Positions 62,476 through 64,000 of a stretch of 64,000 nt of DNA are shown in pieces. Under the pieces are notes generated by a model. It was not told the DNA's origin. It saw only the letters and a list, made by a program, of their open reading frames with translations, and did no database searches. This DNA comes from Pelosinus sp. IPA-1 (GTDB taxonomy: Bacteria; Bacillota; Negativicutes; DSM-13327), in contig NZ_BSVC01000002.1 of NCBI RefSeq assembly GCF_030269905.1, positions 532,419 to 596,418 of the forward strand, in the 5' to 3' direction. Each line of letters starts with the position of its first letter. The stretch's first letter is position 1. A program made the translations under genes and the position numbers.

Positions 62476-63219
62476 ATGAATCGATTGGATGGACGAGAAG
62501 CTGGTGCTATGCGCCCAGTAAAGATCACTCGCAATTATTTAAAATATCCTGAAGGATCAGTGCTAATTGAAGTTGGTAATACTAAAGTGATATGCGCTGC
62601 TACTATCGAAGATAAAGTGCCCCATTTTATGAAAGGCACCGGGGAAGGCTGGATTACTGCTGAATATTCCTTGTTACCACGCTCTACACAAGTTCGTAAC
62701 GTTCGTGAATCGGCTAGAGGAAAAGTGACAGGTCGAACTCATGAAATACAACGACTAATTGGTAGGGCTCTTCGGAGTGTAGTTGATTTAAAAGCGCTAG
62801 GTGAAAAGACGATTTGGATTGACTGCGATGTAATACAGGCTGATGGAGGTACAAGAACGGCGGCGATAACAGGTTCTTTCGTTGCCATGGTCGATGCAAT
62901 AAATAGCGTTTATACGAATAATGAAAAACCTTTTGCGGTAAAAGAATTCTTGGCTGCTGTGAGTATTGGTGTGGTAAAAGACACAGTGATTGCGGATCTA
63001 TGTTATGAGGAAGATTCGGCAGCCATGGTAGATATGAATGTTGTAATGACTGGGAGTGGACAGTTTGTAGAGGTGCAGGGTACAGGAGAGAAACGTCCCT
63101 ATAGCCGTCAAGAGTTACAGCAAATGCTCGAGGTTGCTGAAAAGGCGGTTGAACAGCTAATTGATTATCAAAAAGATATATTAGGGCCCTTGTCATGGAA
63201 GGTAGGACGTGAGCCATGA
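62476..63219 (+). CDS. rph: Ribonuclease PH
   Basis: 247 aa, phosphate-dependent 3'-exoribonuclease that trims tRNA ends. ATG 62476 follows GAGGAGG by 12 nt; a TTG at 62455 adds seven basic residues and includes that site. Family pattern: [40 protein letters not shown] (about 28-47), [20 protein letters not shown] and [16 protein letters not shown] (about 115-130). It is the first of a classical rph-rdgB-yfcE cluster with ATGA overlaps. Confidence 0.97.
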   Translation: MNRLDGREAGAMRPVKITRNYLKYPEGSVLIEVGNTKVICAATIEDKVPHFMKGTGEGWITAEYSLLPRSTQVRNVRESARGKVTGRTHEIQRLIGRALRSVVDLKALGEKTIWIDCDVIQADGGTRTAAITGSFVAMVDAINSVYTNNEKPFAVKEFLAAVSIGVVKDTVIADLCYEEDSAAMVDMNVVMTGSGQFVEVQGTGEKRPYSRQELQQMLEVAEKAVEQLIDYQKDILGPLSWKVGREP

Positions 63220-63812
63220 AGGAAATAGTGGTGGCAACGACCAATAAAGGCAAAATAGCTGAGATTGAATTGGCGTTGGCCAAGTTACCAGTCAAAATAG
63301 TAGCACTAAGTGATTTTAAGGGTATACCTGAAGCAGTGGAAACTGGTGATAGTTTTGTTGCAAATGCTAAGCTGAAAGCAGAGCATTACGCTTTTTATAC
63401 TAAAAAAGCTTGTTTGGCCGATGATTCTGGATTAGAAGTAGATGCCTTAGATGGAGCGCCAGGTATTTACTCCGCACGTTATGCTGGAGAAGACGCAGAT
63501 GATGCGATGAATAATCAAAAATTACTAGCAGAATTAGCAGGTGTTCCAAGCAATAAGCGGAGTGCTAGGTTTCGCTGTGTTTTGGCTTTTGCAGATACAG
63601 ATGGAATGATTATCACTGTTGATGGCAGTAAAGAAGGGGTTATTGGTCAAGAGATGCGGGGGGCAGAGGGCTTTGGTTATGATCCATTGTTTTTCATGCC
63701 TGAAATGGGAAAAACAATGGCGGAATGTTCAAAAACTGAAAAAAATAAGATTAGCCATCGAGGAGAGGCTTTAAAAGGTATGGCTAGTAGACTAGAGGAG
63801 TATTTAAAATGA
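63216..63812 (+). CDS. rdgB: XTP/dITP diphosphatase (RdgB/HAM1)
   Basis: 198 aa, start overlaps the rph stop by ATGA. It removes non-canonical purine triphosphates. Recognisable are [17 protein letters not shown] (about 4-20), the catalytic [19 protein letters not shown] (about 65-83), YSARYAGE, and the closing [12 protein letters not shown] with SHRGEAL near the end. It is full length. It is conserved next to rph in Firmicutes. Confidence 0.97.
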   Translation: MKEIVVATTNKGKIAEIELALAKLPVKIVALSDFKGIPEAVETGDSFVANAKLKAEHYAFYTKKACLADDSGLEVDALDGAPGIYSARYAGEDADDAMNNQKLLAELAGVPSNKRSARFRCVLAFADTDGMIITVDGSKEGVIGQEMRGAEGFGYDPLFFMPEMGKTMAECSKTEKNKISHRGEALKGMASRLEEYLK

Positions 63813-64000
63813 GAATAGGGGTCATCAGTGATACCCATGGTGACCGAGCATCGATCAAACAAGCGGTTAAGGTAGTTCCGAATGCCGATATGTGGTTACA
63901 TGCTGGTGATTATAGTCAGGATGCAGCATATTTAGCTAGTCTAGTAGATGTTCCTGTATATGCTGCAAAAGGAAATTGTGATGGGCAGACTTCCGCAAAA
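63809..64000 (+). CDS. YfcE/MJ0936-type phosphodiesterase, 3' end outside window
   Basis: First 64 residues of a metallophosphoesterase; the start overlaps the rdgB stop by ATGA. It begins [18 protein letters not shown] with the metal-binding Asp-x-His. It also shows LHAGDYSQD (about 39-47) and KGNCDG (about 57-62), the GD and GNCD motifs of the family. These enzymes cleave phosphodiesters with Mn or Ni. The gene runs off the window edge. Together with rph and rdgB it forms a common Firmicute trio. Confidence 0.92.
   Translation, partial: MRIGVISDTHGDRASIKQAVKVVPNADMWLHAGDYSQDAAYLASLVDVPVYAAKGNCDGQTSAK

Overview
The window looks like the chromosome of a low-GC, Gram-negative-type Firmicute of the Negativicutes, most likely Sporomusaceae and close to Pelosinus. 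This is a judgement from gene content and codon use, not a database match. The supporting signs are many TTG and GTG starts behind AGGAGG-type ribosome sites, lactate-oxidation (Lut) and NiaR-type genes, a citrate-type transporter, chemoreceptors, a sigma-54 regulon and short hairpin terminators. No phage, plasmid, insertion sequence or CRISPR array was found.

Layout. 1-1168: 3' end of a chemoreceptor. 1339-11777: a sugar module made of a YesMN-type two-component system, a lipoprotein with two fused sugar-binding domains, an ABC importer (binding protein, double ATPase, two permeases) and ribulose-5-phosphate 4-epimerase. Its order resembles the AraPST/AraEGH arabinose system. 12041-14594: a membrane phosphoesterase and a ROK repressor. 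14982-19547: a GPH-family sugar/uronate transporter followed by uxaB and uxaA (galacturonate branch), with a shared palindromic operator. 19815-21689: a dicarboxylate carrier and a hemerythrin gene with a CRP/FNR-type site. 21924-27694: XPB-like helicase and partner, small protein, HD hydrolase, Nudix hydrolase, small minus-strand gene. 27925-34819: DcuC carrier, speE, M29 aminopeptidase, a three-tRNA cluster and a sensor kinase. 34840-42725: niaR, the L-lactate locus (lutC and a fused lutB-lutA, divergent from the permease, with an LldR-type regulator) and a NiaP-like transporter. 43038-45484: zinc-ribbon protein, tRNA-Arg, a dead Rrf2-type regulator with its operators intact, a YwnB-like protein and a DsbA-family protein. 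45998-55500: a sigma-54-controlled acid-degradation locus (CitMHS carrier, AtuA pair, chemoreceptor, activator, CoA-transferase, thiolase). 55698-64000: VTT protein, thioesterase, murI, a CofE-like pair, a hydantoinase/HDAC pair, rph, rdgB and a YfcE-like phosphodiesterase cut by the window end.

How the parts work together. The window is mainly about carbon acquisition: pentose or hexofuranose uptake, uronate, lactate, C4-dicarboxylates and an unknown CoA-activated acid. Each is paired with its own regulator and visible operator sites. The best system-level find is the sigma-54 locus. Two promoters 7 kb apart each carry a -24/-12 box and a near-identical 21-nt dyad at almost the same distance upstream, and together they bracket a chemoreceptor and a PAS-AAA-Fis activator.

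Two dispersed intergenic repeat families are also present. One is modular, with an internal unit of about 101 nt present zero, one or two times, and it creates false N-terminal extensions on two genes. The other is a hairpin-rich element that always sits between a stop codon and its terminator.
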